Assembly (NCBI GenBank): GCA_004151065.3
Contig: NWUY0300015442.1
Location: 48,582-73,481 of the forward strand
DNA: 24,900 bases
Origin: Larix sibirica
Lineage: Eukaryota; Streptophyta; Pinopsida; Pinales; Pinaceae
Direction of reading: 5' to 3'
Shown in pieces: positions 9,198 through 19,662 of the stretch. Below the pieces are notes generated by a model that saw only the letters and a list, made by a program, of their open reading frames with translations, was not told the DNA's origin and searched no databases. Each line of letters begins with the position of its first letter. The stretch's first letter is position 1. The translations under genes were made by a program, and so were the position numbers.

Positions 9198-10358
9198 ATG
9201 AAATCAATAGAGATTCATCTTCAAACCTATAATCGAGCCTATGGAATACCAAAATCCCCTCCCACAAAACAAGAGGATTCCCCAACTTCCACTAGTGGTT
9301 CTCTTCATCTTCCATGCCCTAGTGGTGGCCCTACCCCTCAAGTACCAAATCTACCTCTACGACGTACCATCCATAACCCTCACACGAGAGCTGCTCACAA
9401 TTACAACATCATAGATGATATAGCCCAATCCCCTTCCACCATGTCCATGCTCGAGGTTGTCAAGTTTTACCCCTACCAGAAGAAGGTGTTATTGTCGGCA
9501 TTAAGTGCCATAGATCCATTTGATTCATGCTTAATGACCTTCGACTTAGGCGTAAGTGATCCCAAGTTTCCTTCATCCATCGCATTCAAAATCCCCTTCA
9601 TAATCAAGAATATCATCATTCACTAATGTATCATCAATGTGGGTTCTTCTACTTATGTCATATCCACCATCACTTGAAAATGACTAGGATCCCTTGATCT
9701 CAGTCCATGCACAATCATCCTTCACGCCTATGATGGTTGTCCATCACAACCACGACGATTTTACCAAAATGTACCGATTGAGCTAAGGGGCAAGATGTTT
9801 CTCCTTAGCGTATAATGCATTATTGCCCAACTTGACTAGAACATCCTCTTCACCCGTAGTTACATATACACCATGAAGGTGATCAAATCCTTAGTCTTTC
9901 GCACCATGATGTCCCCTCATAATGGAAAATACATCACGCTTAAACAACTTACATACAACGATCCTTTCTGTATTGGTAGCCCGAACAATATCCTACCAAC
10001 AATAGGTATTGAGACCAAACTCACTTCTTACAATGAGATAGGCCCCAGAGTCTACAAAGATTCCTCATTACTAGGGGCATATACAGGACCACCACATATC
10101 ATCACACCACCTAGAAATGCCCTCACGTGTACCATATTTTCCTCCATATATCAACCACCCTTATTTTCTTTGACTTCTACACCATCACCAATCAAAGAGA
10201 CCCCTCCTAAAGCCTCGCTTATTCCCCCTTTCAATTTTTCTTGTCGTAAAAGTACCTTTTCTCATTCCCCCTCCCCCCTCCCGATGTCAAGGGATCACCC
10301 ATCATGGATACCCTCACTTTACCAAAACTTTCTCTCGGGATACACGTATGGTATTTAA
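9198..10358 (+). pseudogene. Gypsy-type aspartic protease region (pepsin-like) pseudogene
   Basis: One frame runs 387 codons with five internal stops and no frameshift. It carries YNIIDDIAQSPSTMSMLEV (about residue 65), KKVLLSALSAIDPFD (about 95), a protease-like IINVGSSTYVIS block just after the stop at 9624, then GSLDLSPCTIILHAYDG, PIELRGKM, and a KVIKSLVFRTMMSPHNGKYI block. This order matches the protease part of the plant retroelement polyprotein that supplied the gag upstream. The protease would cut the gag-pol precursor. The residue expected to be the catalytic Asp is Asn here, so the enzyme is dead apart from the stops. A Pro/Ser/Thr-rich tail follows from about residue 310. Confidence 0.7.
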
Positions 10359-10830
10359 CCCCCCCATACCTAGAAGTAATCTCAACACCTTATACTCATA
10401 TAAACTTCACTTCTATTACCACCTCACCTTCAAAGATCCCATGGTCTTCCTCATCAACTACATCAGGATCATCAAGCTCAGTTGGTTCACCACATACAAA
10501 AATATCCAGGGACATGAAGACCAAGAAGGTGAATGTTATAGCTTCCCCAAATCCTCCCCGCGTTCATGTTCCCCCTCCTTGCGCTTTGTGTGATATGAAA
10601 GGTCACCCCTCTAATCTCTCCCAACCTTGCTTTATCTTAAGAAACTTTTACATCCCATAAATACCACAACCCTCACCTAGAACTTGCTAATGGAGGTATT
10701 TTTCTTTGTTCCTTGAACAAAGTCCACAAAGACCAAGAGAAAATCCCTATGCACCAATCATGTGCATACTTTATGTTTTAAGTTTGGTCATTATACCCAT
10801 CATTATCCAACTCTCCCAAGGTTTTGAAAC
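10304..10830 (+). pseudogene. Post-protease linker with two degenerate zinc-knuckle-like motifs
   Basis: A Ser/Pro-rich frame reads CALCDMKGHPSNLS at 10580-10621, a CX2CX4HX4C pattern whose last Cys is Ser. About 190 bases on, another frame reads HTLCFKFGHYTHHYP around 10765-10810, with the first and last Cys positions replaced by His and Tyr. They look like remnants of knuckles or of a Cys/His linker that some plant retroelements carry between protease and reverse transcriptase. No catalytic function is suggested. Confidence 0.4.
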
Positions 10831-10899
10831 ACCATCATTGTTGCTTTCCAATCTCCCACATCCCTTGATTATCCAATCCCACCTTCACCTAAGATAATA

Positions 10900-11289
10900 T
10901 CCCTAGAGTCTGTCACCATCAACTATGTTTTGACATCAATTTAAACAACTACCTTGTGCCCATGCACATTATGTGGATTGATTTGTCACTACCTACCACT
11001 AATTGTAGGCACACCACATCCAGTGGAACCCATCTCTTCTCTCACCCTTGCCGCTAAACTGGTCACATCACGTGCTTTTCACCCTTGTTGTTTATGAAGG
11101 ATATTGAGCCTTTTTTCATTTCAATGCTTCATTGTGAGAGCAAACCAGTCAAACTGACTTGACCAGTTAAGGTAGCATCCTACCTCCCCAACAGGTACAC
11201 ATAACATATCTCCAACGACAACAAAATCGCTTGTTACTCCTTGGGAGGAGATTTTTCCACCATCAAATGATACTATCAGACATATCTAT
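10900..11289 (+). other. Degenerate pol linker, no motif seen
   Basis: Stop-rich in all frames. It sits between two recognisable linker pieces of the same element, so it is probably decayed internal sequence. Confidence 0.35.
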
Positions 11290-11862
11290 ATGTATTATAT
11301 TTCATTGTCCATTGAATCCACAACATATGACCATTTTTCATTAACATCTAGCGTTGACATCAACACACTACCTATGCACAACTCTACCTTACGTCCATGG
11401 GCTGAGACACATTCCTCATATATAGTCTCAACCTCCATTTGTTCCTATAGCTTTCTCAATTCATATCACACATACGATGTAACCTATGTGGGTGCCATTA
11501 CCCTTATTCTTACACATCTTGTAGATAATCCTCCAAACAACTTCCTTAATCACCTCTTCCACTCAGATGGGGACATCATAGAAGCAATGATAGCTCTTGA
11601 GACTCCATGGAACACCATGCATCATCTTTCCTACCTTTTACCTCATGACACCTTCACATCCACTAAAATGGTTGATTAATATGCTGTCAAGACCAAAGAT
11701 TTTAATCCTCCCAACCACGTCGATTGGTTTAAAAACTACATCCCTTCCCCCACTTCTTTTGAGGAAGGAAGCATGGCCAACCTTCATTTTTTTATTGTCT
11801 TGTTTGACTGTTCTATAACTCCCTTTGACACATCATCCACACCATTTCAATCAGGACCATGA
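11290..11862 (+). pseudogene. Pre-reverse-transcriptase linker of the gypsy-type polyprotein
   Basis: A frame with one stop (11677-11679) contains DGDIIEAMIALETPWNTMHH, then LSYLLPHD, then NHVDWFKNYIPSPTSFEEGS. Equivalent EAM...PWD-HHRSYFLP and FEEGN-MAN phrases lie shortly before the reverse transcriptase in related plant retroelements. Here the frame ends at about 11862 and no reverse transcriptase follows, marking the probable edge of the pol deletion. Confidence 0.5.
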
Positions 11863-12997
11863 GATATTCAACATGGTGTACTTTTTTCGTCCTAAGAACT
11901 TCATCCATACCTAATTTTTCAGCCATTTCCTCAAGTACGGTCGTCCATTTTCAGTATCATTCACACTATTGTATTTCTTTCCGTGAACATTATTACACTG
12001 TGGTATTTGTTTCATGTGTACATGGTTTTGACCATAAAACTTCATTTTCCCCCACAAACTCATTACCACCTTTAAAGGTATATCCACTCAACCTAGCATC
12101 TAGGCTTTGTATTCCCATTGTATACATTGCATATAATCAATCATTCCTCTAATATCCCCAAGGTTATATTACCTTCTCAAAACACATCAAAACCCTCCCA
12201 CTAAATCATGCCTTTGTCAAGAATTATGGGTATACATGTGATTATATCCCATTGTATTATGGCACCCATGATGTTTTATCCCTTATGATAGGGAGTCCAT
12301 TAGCCCAACATCGTATCAAGCAAGCTACATACTTCTTACTTGATGCATTTTTTTTTGGCCATCCTCTTCGATCTCCCAAGTGATTTCTTATTACAATCCA
12401 TGGATGGCCTCTCATCCCCACCGTGATCAGTAGATCATTTGCTTTAACACATATTCCACTCCATCAATCATAAAGAAGACCCAAACTGGGCCCCTCCTCA
12501 TTATTGAAACGTCAACATTGAACAATCATCCTTGCAGGAAAACTCTACATGGTTTTCACTCATCGAGCACATGTCTTTTCATTTGTAATATTTGCATACT
12601 CTTTTACTCATTCATAAAAAAGATAAAAAACAAAAACATCATATTTTCCCCAAAACACCAAAAACAAGGGAAGTCTCAACATCCATTTTACTTCTCCTGT
12701 CAACATTTATTGTCTCCCTTTATTGGAGCATTTTCAATGTGTCACCCTTATTGACCTTCAAACACATTCATGGTTATTACTTTCATCTTGACACATGAGC
12801 CTTCTCATCCTCTCAGTCTAACACCATCGACAAAACACCCATTCCACAACCTTTATTCATGCCCAAGACCCATTCATCCTTTGTTCACATTATGCTAGAA
12901 CAATTGAAGTCTATTGCTAAGTGTCAGTCATCCATGTTACTCTAATCACAAGAGTTTGTAAGGCTCGTGCTCATTATCCAATATTAACCAATTTTAA
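11863..12997 (+). other. Unassigned interior of the gypsy-type element
   Basis: Where reverse transcriptase, RNase H and integrase would be expected, none of their motifs (YxDD-like, DD35E-like, HHCC) is visible in any frame. Short frames at 11859-12152 and 12518-12798 are hydrophobic or Lys-rich and not recognisable. Confidence 0.45.
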
Positions 12998-13011
12998 CAC
13001 CATATCAGTCA
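12998..13011. repeat. Target-site duplication, left copy
   Basis: CACCATATCAGTCA directly before the oligo(T) end of the nested insertion; differs from the right copy at one C/T position. Confidence 0.8.
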
Positions 13012-14334
13012 TTTTTTTAAAGTAAGACTATATTATATTAACATAAAGAGTTTACATAGTCATAGCGATGCTGCAAAACCATAGCCATAATGATGAAATA
13101 GCGATACTGCTCTACAACCTCTGAATCTACCTCAAACTATCCAAAACCATCCCACAATAGTGAGGAAAACTAAGCATCGACCTAACACTTATAAAGACAA
13201 TACCATGACATAGATACCATTCAAGCCTAACCATCCTGGGAACATCTATTGAACATTTAAGTATGGCATCTAGATATAAATATTAGAGGCATTATAGACT
13301 ACACAAACTAAAAAATAACCTTAAACATATAACATCAATTAACCTGGTGAACTCCTGCTGAAACCTCCACACTCGAATGCCACAGAGCTTGATGGCATCC
13401 TGGAGAAATTTCCATCCCAGAAACGCCACCCTCCTCAGTCGAAAGATGCAGAGAAAAATGAACCCCCAACTTGCTAGCAATCATGCCAATTTTTCTATGC
13501 ATCAGGTGACAATCAACATTATGTTATTTCCAAAACTTTATTGGTTCCTCGTCACCCTTCTCTTTCTCCCATCTATCCATTAACACCCAAGCCAAAAGTC
13601 CCTTCATAACTCATAACATTGCAACCGATCGCTCATACAATGCCAAACGACCCCGAGTAGTTCCATGGACCCAAACCCACTCGATCAATGCCTCGAAATC
13701 CTCCTCAGGTTTCATACTCTCCAACTACTCCCACAACCCTGTTCGAATGCATTGATCTTCTCCTGGACTGCAACCAGAATACAAGACTTATAGAAATTGG
13801 CCACTTCGGCAGCCCTGGTTTGCTTCGTTGTGGCTTGCTGCGTGGCTACTTCTTTCTTGCCCTTCACCTCTTGGCTTGCCTTCCTCCCCCTCGTATCCAT
13901 TTTCCTAAGCCGTCTAAGGCTCATACTACTTCCAAGAGTGACCCCGATAGAGCATAAACATGCCCAATGAACTGAAAAATCAACCACAAAATCTCCACCC
14001 CAATCGATTGGCCCATCTTCTAAATTTATGATGATGGATCCATAAATTGCCATAACAAACCTGTAAGATCTCCTCATTTCAAGGCCTGTGCTCGTACTTT
14101 GTGGAGATCTGCCACCCCAATATTCCATTATTCCCCATGTAGCAGACTGGGGGAAAGCCTTCCTCTTGTACCTTCACCTATACAAATAACTCAAACAACC
14201 ACCACCATATCCATTCCCTCCACCGCCCACATCTTATAGACTACGCTCAAGTCTCTCCATGTGCTCATGCCATGTGTTAGGTCTGTTCTTCCAGTTGTCA
14301 TTTCTGCCCACCATCATCACCTGCATCCAAGGAT
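13012..14334 (-). mobile_element. Minus-strand L1-type retro-insertion nested in the gypsy element
   Basis: The insertion is bounded by a 14-bp target-site duplication with one mismatch (CACCATATCAGTCA at 12998-13011; CACCATATTAGTCA at 14335-14348). At the left edge it has seven T on the + strand, that is, an oligo(A) 3' end on the minus strand, preceded by a LINE-like GTTAATATAATATAG. Oligo(A) plus a ~14-bp duplication is the signature of L1-machinery insertion. It may be a 5'-truncated LINE or a retroposed transcript. The interior has partly open minus-strand frames but no RT motif. Confidence 0.75.
13712..14128 (-). pseudogene. Unassigned coding remnant within the nested insertion
   Basis: A 138-codon minus-strand frame contains a Lys/Arg/Gln/Thr-rich segment (MDTRGRKASQEVKGKKEV near residue 81) and ends GCGSSWRV. 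After the stop the same frame continues with KPEEDFEALIEWVWVHGTTR, so the original product was longer. No family is recognised. It could be a LINE ORF1-type protein or part of a captured host transcript. The start is arbitrary. Confidence 0.3.
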
Positions 14335-14348
14335 CACCATATTAGTCA
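14335..14348. repeat. Target-site duplication, right copy
   Basis: CACCATATTAGTCA directly after the 5' end of the nested minus-strand insertion. Confidence 0.8.
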
Positions 14349-15092
14349 GTTACAATATATCCTTGGTTCTCATTAGCGAGATCCTTATCCATTCATTTGC
14401 TTTGGATCTCATCAACTTTATTACAATTTATTATGAGTGTTAGGGCATCAATGTTTGTACCTTGGTCACCATCTCCACTATAAATGGTTGATCTTGAACT
14501 GAGCGGAGAGAGTCATCATTGCTCTTTGCCTTAGTAGTCTCTCATATGCTTGACGCCAACTCATTCATCGCATCGAGAAGAGTTGTACATTTTGGTCATT
14601 GCAGTGTTCACAATTAGGATTGAAGACTTCCAGGTATGTATATACATGAGTTACCTTTAAAGTACCCCCCTTTTTATTCCAACCCCCCACCCTAGTGGGT
14701 CGTTTTCATTGTTAATGGTTTTCCCCCTTGGGTGTCATTGTTATCAGGCAAAGATAATTGAGCACATATTCTTGGGTCAGGATTGAAGCCAACTTCGAAC
14801 TTAACCAAGGGTTTTATAGAGAATACCCCCTGATCTCCTCTTATTGTAATTTACTTTGATAAAATTTCATGAGCACAAGGATGCCTATCTCGTCGGTATA
14901 AACATTCTTTTCATGTATCACCTCTTAGTTTGTTGCTTTATAGGTGGTCATCGTCACTATCCAACGAGTTCTCCTTTATTCTCCAAATTTTGCTCTCACT
15001 CTCTCAATTATGGAATATTAGCACGAGGGAAAGAAACAATGTTGTATTTCGGTTATACAACTTGCTCCTAGCCTCACACATCATGGGGCAAC
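14349..15092 (+). other. 3' untranslated interior of the gypsy element with polypurine-like end
   Basis: No protein motif seen. C-rich runs occur around 14665-14695. The last eight bases, GGGGCAAC at 15085-15092, sit immediately before the LTR start and resemble the short G-rich plus-strand primer of related elements. Confidence 0.5.
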
Positions 15093-16001
15093 TATTATCC
15101 CCTAAAATTTTGCACACGTGATATTTTTGCATATGTTGACATCATCATCATGCCTTATGCAACTCACAAAGCTTCCTTTCACCATTAATTAACACGTGGG
15201 AGGGAGGAACCAATTTGTGCTTAACTTTTATCCAAGTCATGCGATTGTTAGAACTAGGACCCAAGTAAAATGGTGTAGAAGATCACTCGATACGCACGCA
15301 ATAGTGCAAGAACATAGACTCGTAAATACCATGGCACATTAATGACCCCCAACTACATTTGGGAGGAAAAGAGGTTGAATTGAACTCATCTATTAGGTAC
15401 TTGGGCCTTAATGGGCCACATTCTTGTACTTTGAAGTCACTTCATGGGTGGAGCTTTCACATTTGGAACTAGTTCTTTGAAGATCTCCATTTTGGCTATA
15501 AAAGAAATCCATGCAGGTCATGCATTTCTCAAGGGAAAAATAGAGCAAGGTTATGCTATAGGAACTGAATTGGAAGATCTCTTCTCCATTTAGTTTCTTA
15601 CGATCTATTGGCTTCCATGGTTGCTTGATTTTTTCCTCCAAGGAATAAGCATTTTTTCTTCATCATTCCCAAGTTTGTTTGAGTGCTTTTTGGAGATTTA
15701 AAGGACCGTTCCCAAAGGGAGTGTTGGTGGCCACATTTCAACATCATTCCTCAAGATGATACCATTGTTTTCATGCCTTCCATTAGGCATTTATAATAAA
15801 GTGGAAGCTTGCCTCCATTTGCTTGTTTAAATGCCATTTTAGTTGTTTAAAATTGTTATTAGTAGCTCATATGCTTTGTTTTCTTTGTTTATTTGCTTAA
15901 AAAAAAAGTACTTGTCATACTGACCATCTCATGATTCATTGTCTTATTTTCAACCTATAAGGAAAGAGGAATTCACTAACCACTGAGCTAATTTATCAAC
16001 A
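15093..16001 (+). repeat. 3' LTR of the gypsy-type element
   Basis: Aligns end to end with the 5' LTR. It begins TATTATCCCCTAAAATTTTG (TG mutated to TA) and ends TATCAACA. It keeps a better TATA box than the 5' copy (TATAAAAG, 15497-15504) and the matching AATAAA at 15795-15800. Minus-strand frames inside it, also present in the 5' LTR, are not genes. Confidence 0.8.
15497..15504 (+). promoter_or_regulatory. TATA box in the 3' LTR
   Basis: TATAAAAG in GGCTATAAAAGAAATCC; the 5' LTR reads CTATGAAAGG at the same place. Confidence 0.55.
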
Positions 16002-16135
16002 ACAACCATCTCGTAGAAAGAGTCGAATGCTGTCACCTTTTTGAGCCCTCAACCACTTTCATGGCAAATTGCATTTGAAATCAAGCCATGTTTTCCTTGT
16101 TCATGGAAAATTGCACTCAAAATCAAGCCCTCTTT

Positions 16136-16539
16136 TCCTTACCCTTTGAACTCTTCTTCCCAATTTCAAAGTCAGGCCCATTCTCTTGATTGGGCCTCTT
16201 TCTCCTTTGCTTTTGAACCTTTCTTCCCAATTTCTAAATCAAGCCCGATTTCCTAATTGGTCCCATTTCTCATTTACCTTCAAATCTTTCTTCTTGATTT
16301 CAAAATCAAGATTGATCTCCTGATCGGGTTGAGCCTCATTATCCTTTGCCTTCAAACCTTTTTCCTGATTTTGAATTCAAGTTTGCTCTTTTAATTGCAC
16401 CTCTTTCTCAGTTGCTTTCGAACCTTTCTTTCGATTTGAAATTGGGCTCGATATCTTGATTAGGCCTCTTTCTCCTTTGCTTTCAAACCTTTCTTCCCGA
16501 ATTTGAAATCATGCTCAATATTCTAATTGGGCCTCTTTC
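16136..16539 (-). repeat. Degenerate minisatellite, six units of 65-72 bp
   Basis: On the minus strand each unit starts GAAAGAGGCCCAAT (or a close variant) and contains an ATTTGAAAT...GGGAAGAAAGGTT(C/T)GAAAGCAAAGGA core. Unit lengths read 67, 65, 66, 72, 67 and 67 bases. The 72-base unit translates cleanly to a charged peptide (NEAQPDQEINLDFEIKKKDL), suggesting an array that once encoded ~22-24-residue Lys/Glu-rich repeats. A partial unit continues to about 16040. Confidence 0.75.
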
Positions 16540-16846
16540 TCCTTGCTTGTTGAATTGTGACCCTTGATTTGTTGATTGACCCCAATTTTTTAATCGAGCC
16601 TTTTTTCCCATTTTGAATGTGTTTTTCCCCTTTCAATGGCCTCCTTTTCACCCATTTGGAATGTATTTTTCTTATTTTCAAACTTGGACCCCTTTCAAGC
16701 ATTCGAAAAGCATATCCAAAGGCAGAGATAAATGTGTGTACTCCAAAGAAACACATGACCCTATTCATTGTAAGAAAGACTGGATGAAAATAGGACAATT
16801 GCCAAGATAATATACTGGTAATCGAGGAATTCCACATAGGTAGCAA
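16540..16846 (-). other. Basic ORF running into the minisatellite
   Basis: A 107-codon minus-strand frame (16523-16846) leads into the repeat array. Its second half is Lys/Arg-rich with a loose internal repeat (KIHSKWVKRRPLKGEKHIQN). It may be the N-terminal part of the same decayed repeat protein. No family recognised. Confidence 0.25.
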
Positions 16847-18014
16847 GTTCCCTCTTAGTTGTAACCAAACGTTTCACCTCAAGTGAAGCCACCCACCATT
16901 ACTGAAAGGATAAATAGTGAGACATAAAATGGAAACAACCAAATGCAGCGATAATCCTTTTTTATTAGAATTGGTCTATAAGGGAGATACTTCTAGGAAA
17001 AAGAAAAGATGAAAGTAGAAGAATAATGATATTCTATTATTCTCATATGCAAAAACTAGATTTTTCAATACTACCAACATGTGTAGGATTAATTCGTTTG
17101 ATCTTTAATTCAAAATGCTATTAATTGATGAGTTGGGGAGCAAATCTAAGGAGGTTATAAAATGAGATTTCTAACAATGAGAAAGGGATCGAGATTTGTT
17201 GTATTGTAAGCTTGCCTGACTTTGTATAGGATTGGGGTATTGGGATCTAGAACATTGTTTATGTTCTTCCTTCTCCTCTCATCCTTGCTCTACCTCTGTA
17301 AACACCATTAGAAGCTTCAGATGTATCTTAAGGGAAGCACAAGGCCCAAAATTGAGACTTTATAGTCCCCACCCAGTGCTCTTTTTGTAATGTAATAAAT
17401 TGTTAGGTCTTATTGTGAAGTTTCTTGTTGGGTCTTATTGTGAAGTTTCCTTGTATTTTCTTGTTTCGGTGGTGTTGAATAAATCAATGGATTTTTGCTG
17501 GGTCTTACCCATTTGGTTTTCTATCTAATGAATATGTCTTGTATGAATGTATGGTCAGTCCTCTTTTGACATACATAATTCATGTTTTGATCTAATTCTT
17601 ATGAAGAATGAAAACACGAGTAAGTTTCCCCATGATATATGTTTTGAACATTCTCCCCTATAGTTTTTAATAGTTTGATCTTGGTCATTTTCAATATATC
17701 AAAGCATTTCAACCATGCTATAGACTAGCTCCATGCACCATCCATCTTTGTTTTAAAATCAATATGTGCTTCATTGATTAATATAGGTGGTTCTTGGTGA
17801 CATACAAGGACCCTTACTTAAGGAAATATTGAGGGTACCCCCTCTGGCCCAAGAGTTGGCTAGAAGGCTTAGAGAGGTGCAATAAGGTGGATCTTGTACA
17901 CTATGCCTTGGCATTTGGCCCCTTCATGAGAGAGGAAACAACCTAAAGAACAACAAATACTAGGATGAACATAACTAGGGTAAAAAGAGCTAGAAGAAGT
18001 GTAAGCAGACTCCA
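16847..18014. other. Unassigned AT-rich region
   Basis: No gene recognised. It holds a 25-bp direct duplication at 17402-17452 and AATAAA signals near 17393 and 17480, which might be ends of a decayed transcript or LTR. Confidence 0.4.
17402..17452 (+). repeat. Two-copy 25-bp direct duplication
   Basis: GTTAGGTCTTATTGTGAAG followed by TTTCTT is repeated at once as GTTGGGTCTTATTGTGAAG with TTTCCTT. Confidence 0.8.
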
Positions 18015-18257
18015 TTGTCTAAGGAGAAGAGAGAAAGAAAGGGAGAGGAGCCATCCTTGCCTCGAAAGAGGGGAGCGTTAAAGGGGAAATCCCCAATGGA
18101 GGCACCAAAATGTAACTCAATAGTTAGAGTGAGGCACCACATTACCACAAGGAGGAATGAAAGAGTGGACTCACTGTTTGGTTTTAGGGAAAAACTAATA
18201 AACCTTGAGATGAGAAGAGAGGAAGAGAAGAAAAGGAGAGAAGGCCCATTATATTAA
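18015..18257 (+). CDS. Short Lys/Arg/Glu-rich ORF, unassigned
   Basis: Eighty residues, very basic, ending in a helical-looking stretch LEMRREEEKKRREGPLY. Stops occur just upstream in the same frame, so it is probably a fragment of a decayed ORF. No family recognised and no promoter or splice context visible. Confidence 0.2.
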   Translation: MSKEKRERKGEEPSLPRKRGALKGKSPMEAPKCNSIVRVRHHITTRRNERVDSLFGFREKLINLEMRREEEKKRREGPLY

Positions 18258-18770
18258 TTAGAGTTCTAGAGATGATTATGTTATCTAAGGTTGTAGATTA
18301 AGCAAGTTTCAACAACGGTCATACAATAGCAACATATTAATATAGTAAAACAAACTAGCTAGGGTTAATTTATTGATCTCCCTTAGTGAACTATTAACTT
18401 GATCATTGAAGATGGAAAAAAGGAGACAAGGAAGGAACTCACTCGAAAAATGTTGTTGTAGGTGTTAAAGTTGCTTACCGCAAATATGAGTGATGTAACA
18501 AGCCTACAAGAGAGTGTTTCTCCACTCTAATGAAATTGTACACATTGCTACACCTTATTGTAGAACAGACTTGATCCCAATCTCTAATACAATGCAACAA
18601 AACACGCTGGATCTACTATATCAAATAATGAAACAATGTGTCAGATGGTGACCCAAAGTGCCCTTAGAAAGATGATACCTTTCTTGCCTTGGCTATGCTA
18701 GAACCTTCATTAAGGTAGAAGATTTGAATCGTCTAAGGTGGGTGAGGGGACAAAGCCAATAAAAACCATA
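18258..18770. other. Unassigned region before the MITE
   Basis: No motif or repeat seen; stops in all frames. Confidence 0.4.
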
Positions 18771-19251
18771 GTAGCATAATTAGGCCGCATTGGCCTTTCG
18801 TGTATGGAAATTCCGAGTAATTCGAAATTCGTCGGATATTCCGTGTAGGTGCAATACGAATACGGGATTTTCCTAGCTGACGACTGCATTTTGAAAACCG
18901 TTTTAAAAAATCAAATTTTAATTATTTAAACACTATAAAATATAAATAACATTCAATTTCATTTTTTAAACCAGTAATCCTGTTATAGTAGTTACGTTTT
19001 TACTTTCTTATTAAAATAATTATTAATAACTAAATGTCATTTCTCATAGTGGTTTCGTTTTTTAAATAATAATTTTGGTTGTAAATAACATATGTGAGAT
19101 GTACATTTATGGTATATTCTTGTATATTTGATCAAAAGTATTATATATAAGAAGTCTATTCTTGTATTTTATTCATATTGAATTTTTTCGTTGTGTACTT
19201 TTTTCGTATCAAATCGTATCTGTATCTATATTTATACTCGAATTATGCTAC
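18771..19251. mobile_element. MITE candidate with terminal inverted repeats and TA flanks
   Basis: The left end GTAGCATAATTAGG is mirrored by the right end, which on the minus strand reads GTAGCATAATTCGA, giving an 11-base perfect inverted terminus. Both ends are flanked by TA (18769-18770 and 19252-19253), as expected for Tc1/mariner-type insertions. The 481-bp interior is very AT-rich and has no coding potential. It is non-autonomous. The family name is not recognised. Confidence 0.65.
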
Positions 19252-19253
19252 TA

Positions 19254-19662
19254 TAATATCAACAATCATTAAGTGAAAACATTTGTCACCTCTTTTTTCA
19301 ATGCATCGAAGTTGCTCCGCCAATGTAGCATCTTCTCTTTCTTAACGTAGAAAACCAAATACATTGAGGCAAAAGTCATCGGATTAATGCTCCTCTTTCT
19401 TGGATGTAATTTGTAGCAGCGTCTTCATACCTCCCTCCGATTTATTTAACCGAAAAGATGAAGTTCAATATTTCACTTAACCGTTCTTAACACATCATTT
19501 ATTTATATAATAATATTTTGCTTTTTCTTTTTATAAGTTTATAAAAGTATCCTCGAAAGCCTATTCCAAGCCCTCGACAATTTGAACATATCTAGATATA
19601 TACATTAGTCCTATATATGATTTTATGTTAATTAATTAATAATTCCTTAATTAATTGATTCA
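19254..19662. other. AT-rich spacer ending at the viral junction
   Basis: No gene seen. At 19627-19660 TTAATTAATTAAT and TTAATTAATTG flank a short spacer and form an AT-only palindromic patch directly against the point where viral coding similarity ends (about 19662). Confidence 0.5.

Larger units (their letters stand above)
2633..16001 (+). mobile_element. Ty3/gypsy-type LTR retrotransposon, gag-protease only, with two nested insertions
   Basis: Two direct LTRs of about 0.9 kb bracket a PBS-like site, gag, zinc knuckles, a protease region and a polypurine-like tract in the expected order on the + strand. The gag and protease text resembles the plant retroelement family whose gag has NHPIPH and PKFE...DP-NHVM blocks. 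No reverse transcriptase, RNase H or integrase blocks were found between 11.9 and 15.1 kb, so pol is deleted or the element was non-autonomous. The total of about 13.4 kb includes a 1.6-kb TRIM-like insertion and a 1.3-kb L1-type insertion. The five bases before the 5' LTR (AGCAT) and after the 3' LTR (ACAAC) do not match, so the target duplication is lost or the ends are misplaced by a few bases. Confidence 0.75.

Noticed and set aside
12592-12798. Hydrophobic ORF in the 3' half of the gypsy element, possibly env-like
   Set aside because: Short, no signal peptide or cleavage pattern, and AT-rich sequence often gives such hydrophobic frames by chance.
18783-18795. GGCC-GCATT-GGCC interrupted palindrome
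   Set aside because: It is a restriction-site-like palindrome near the MITE end with no sign of function.
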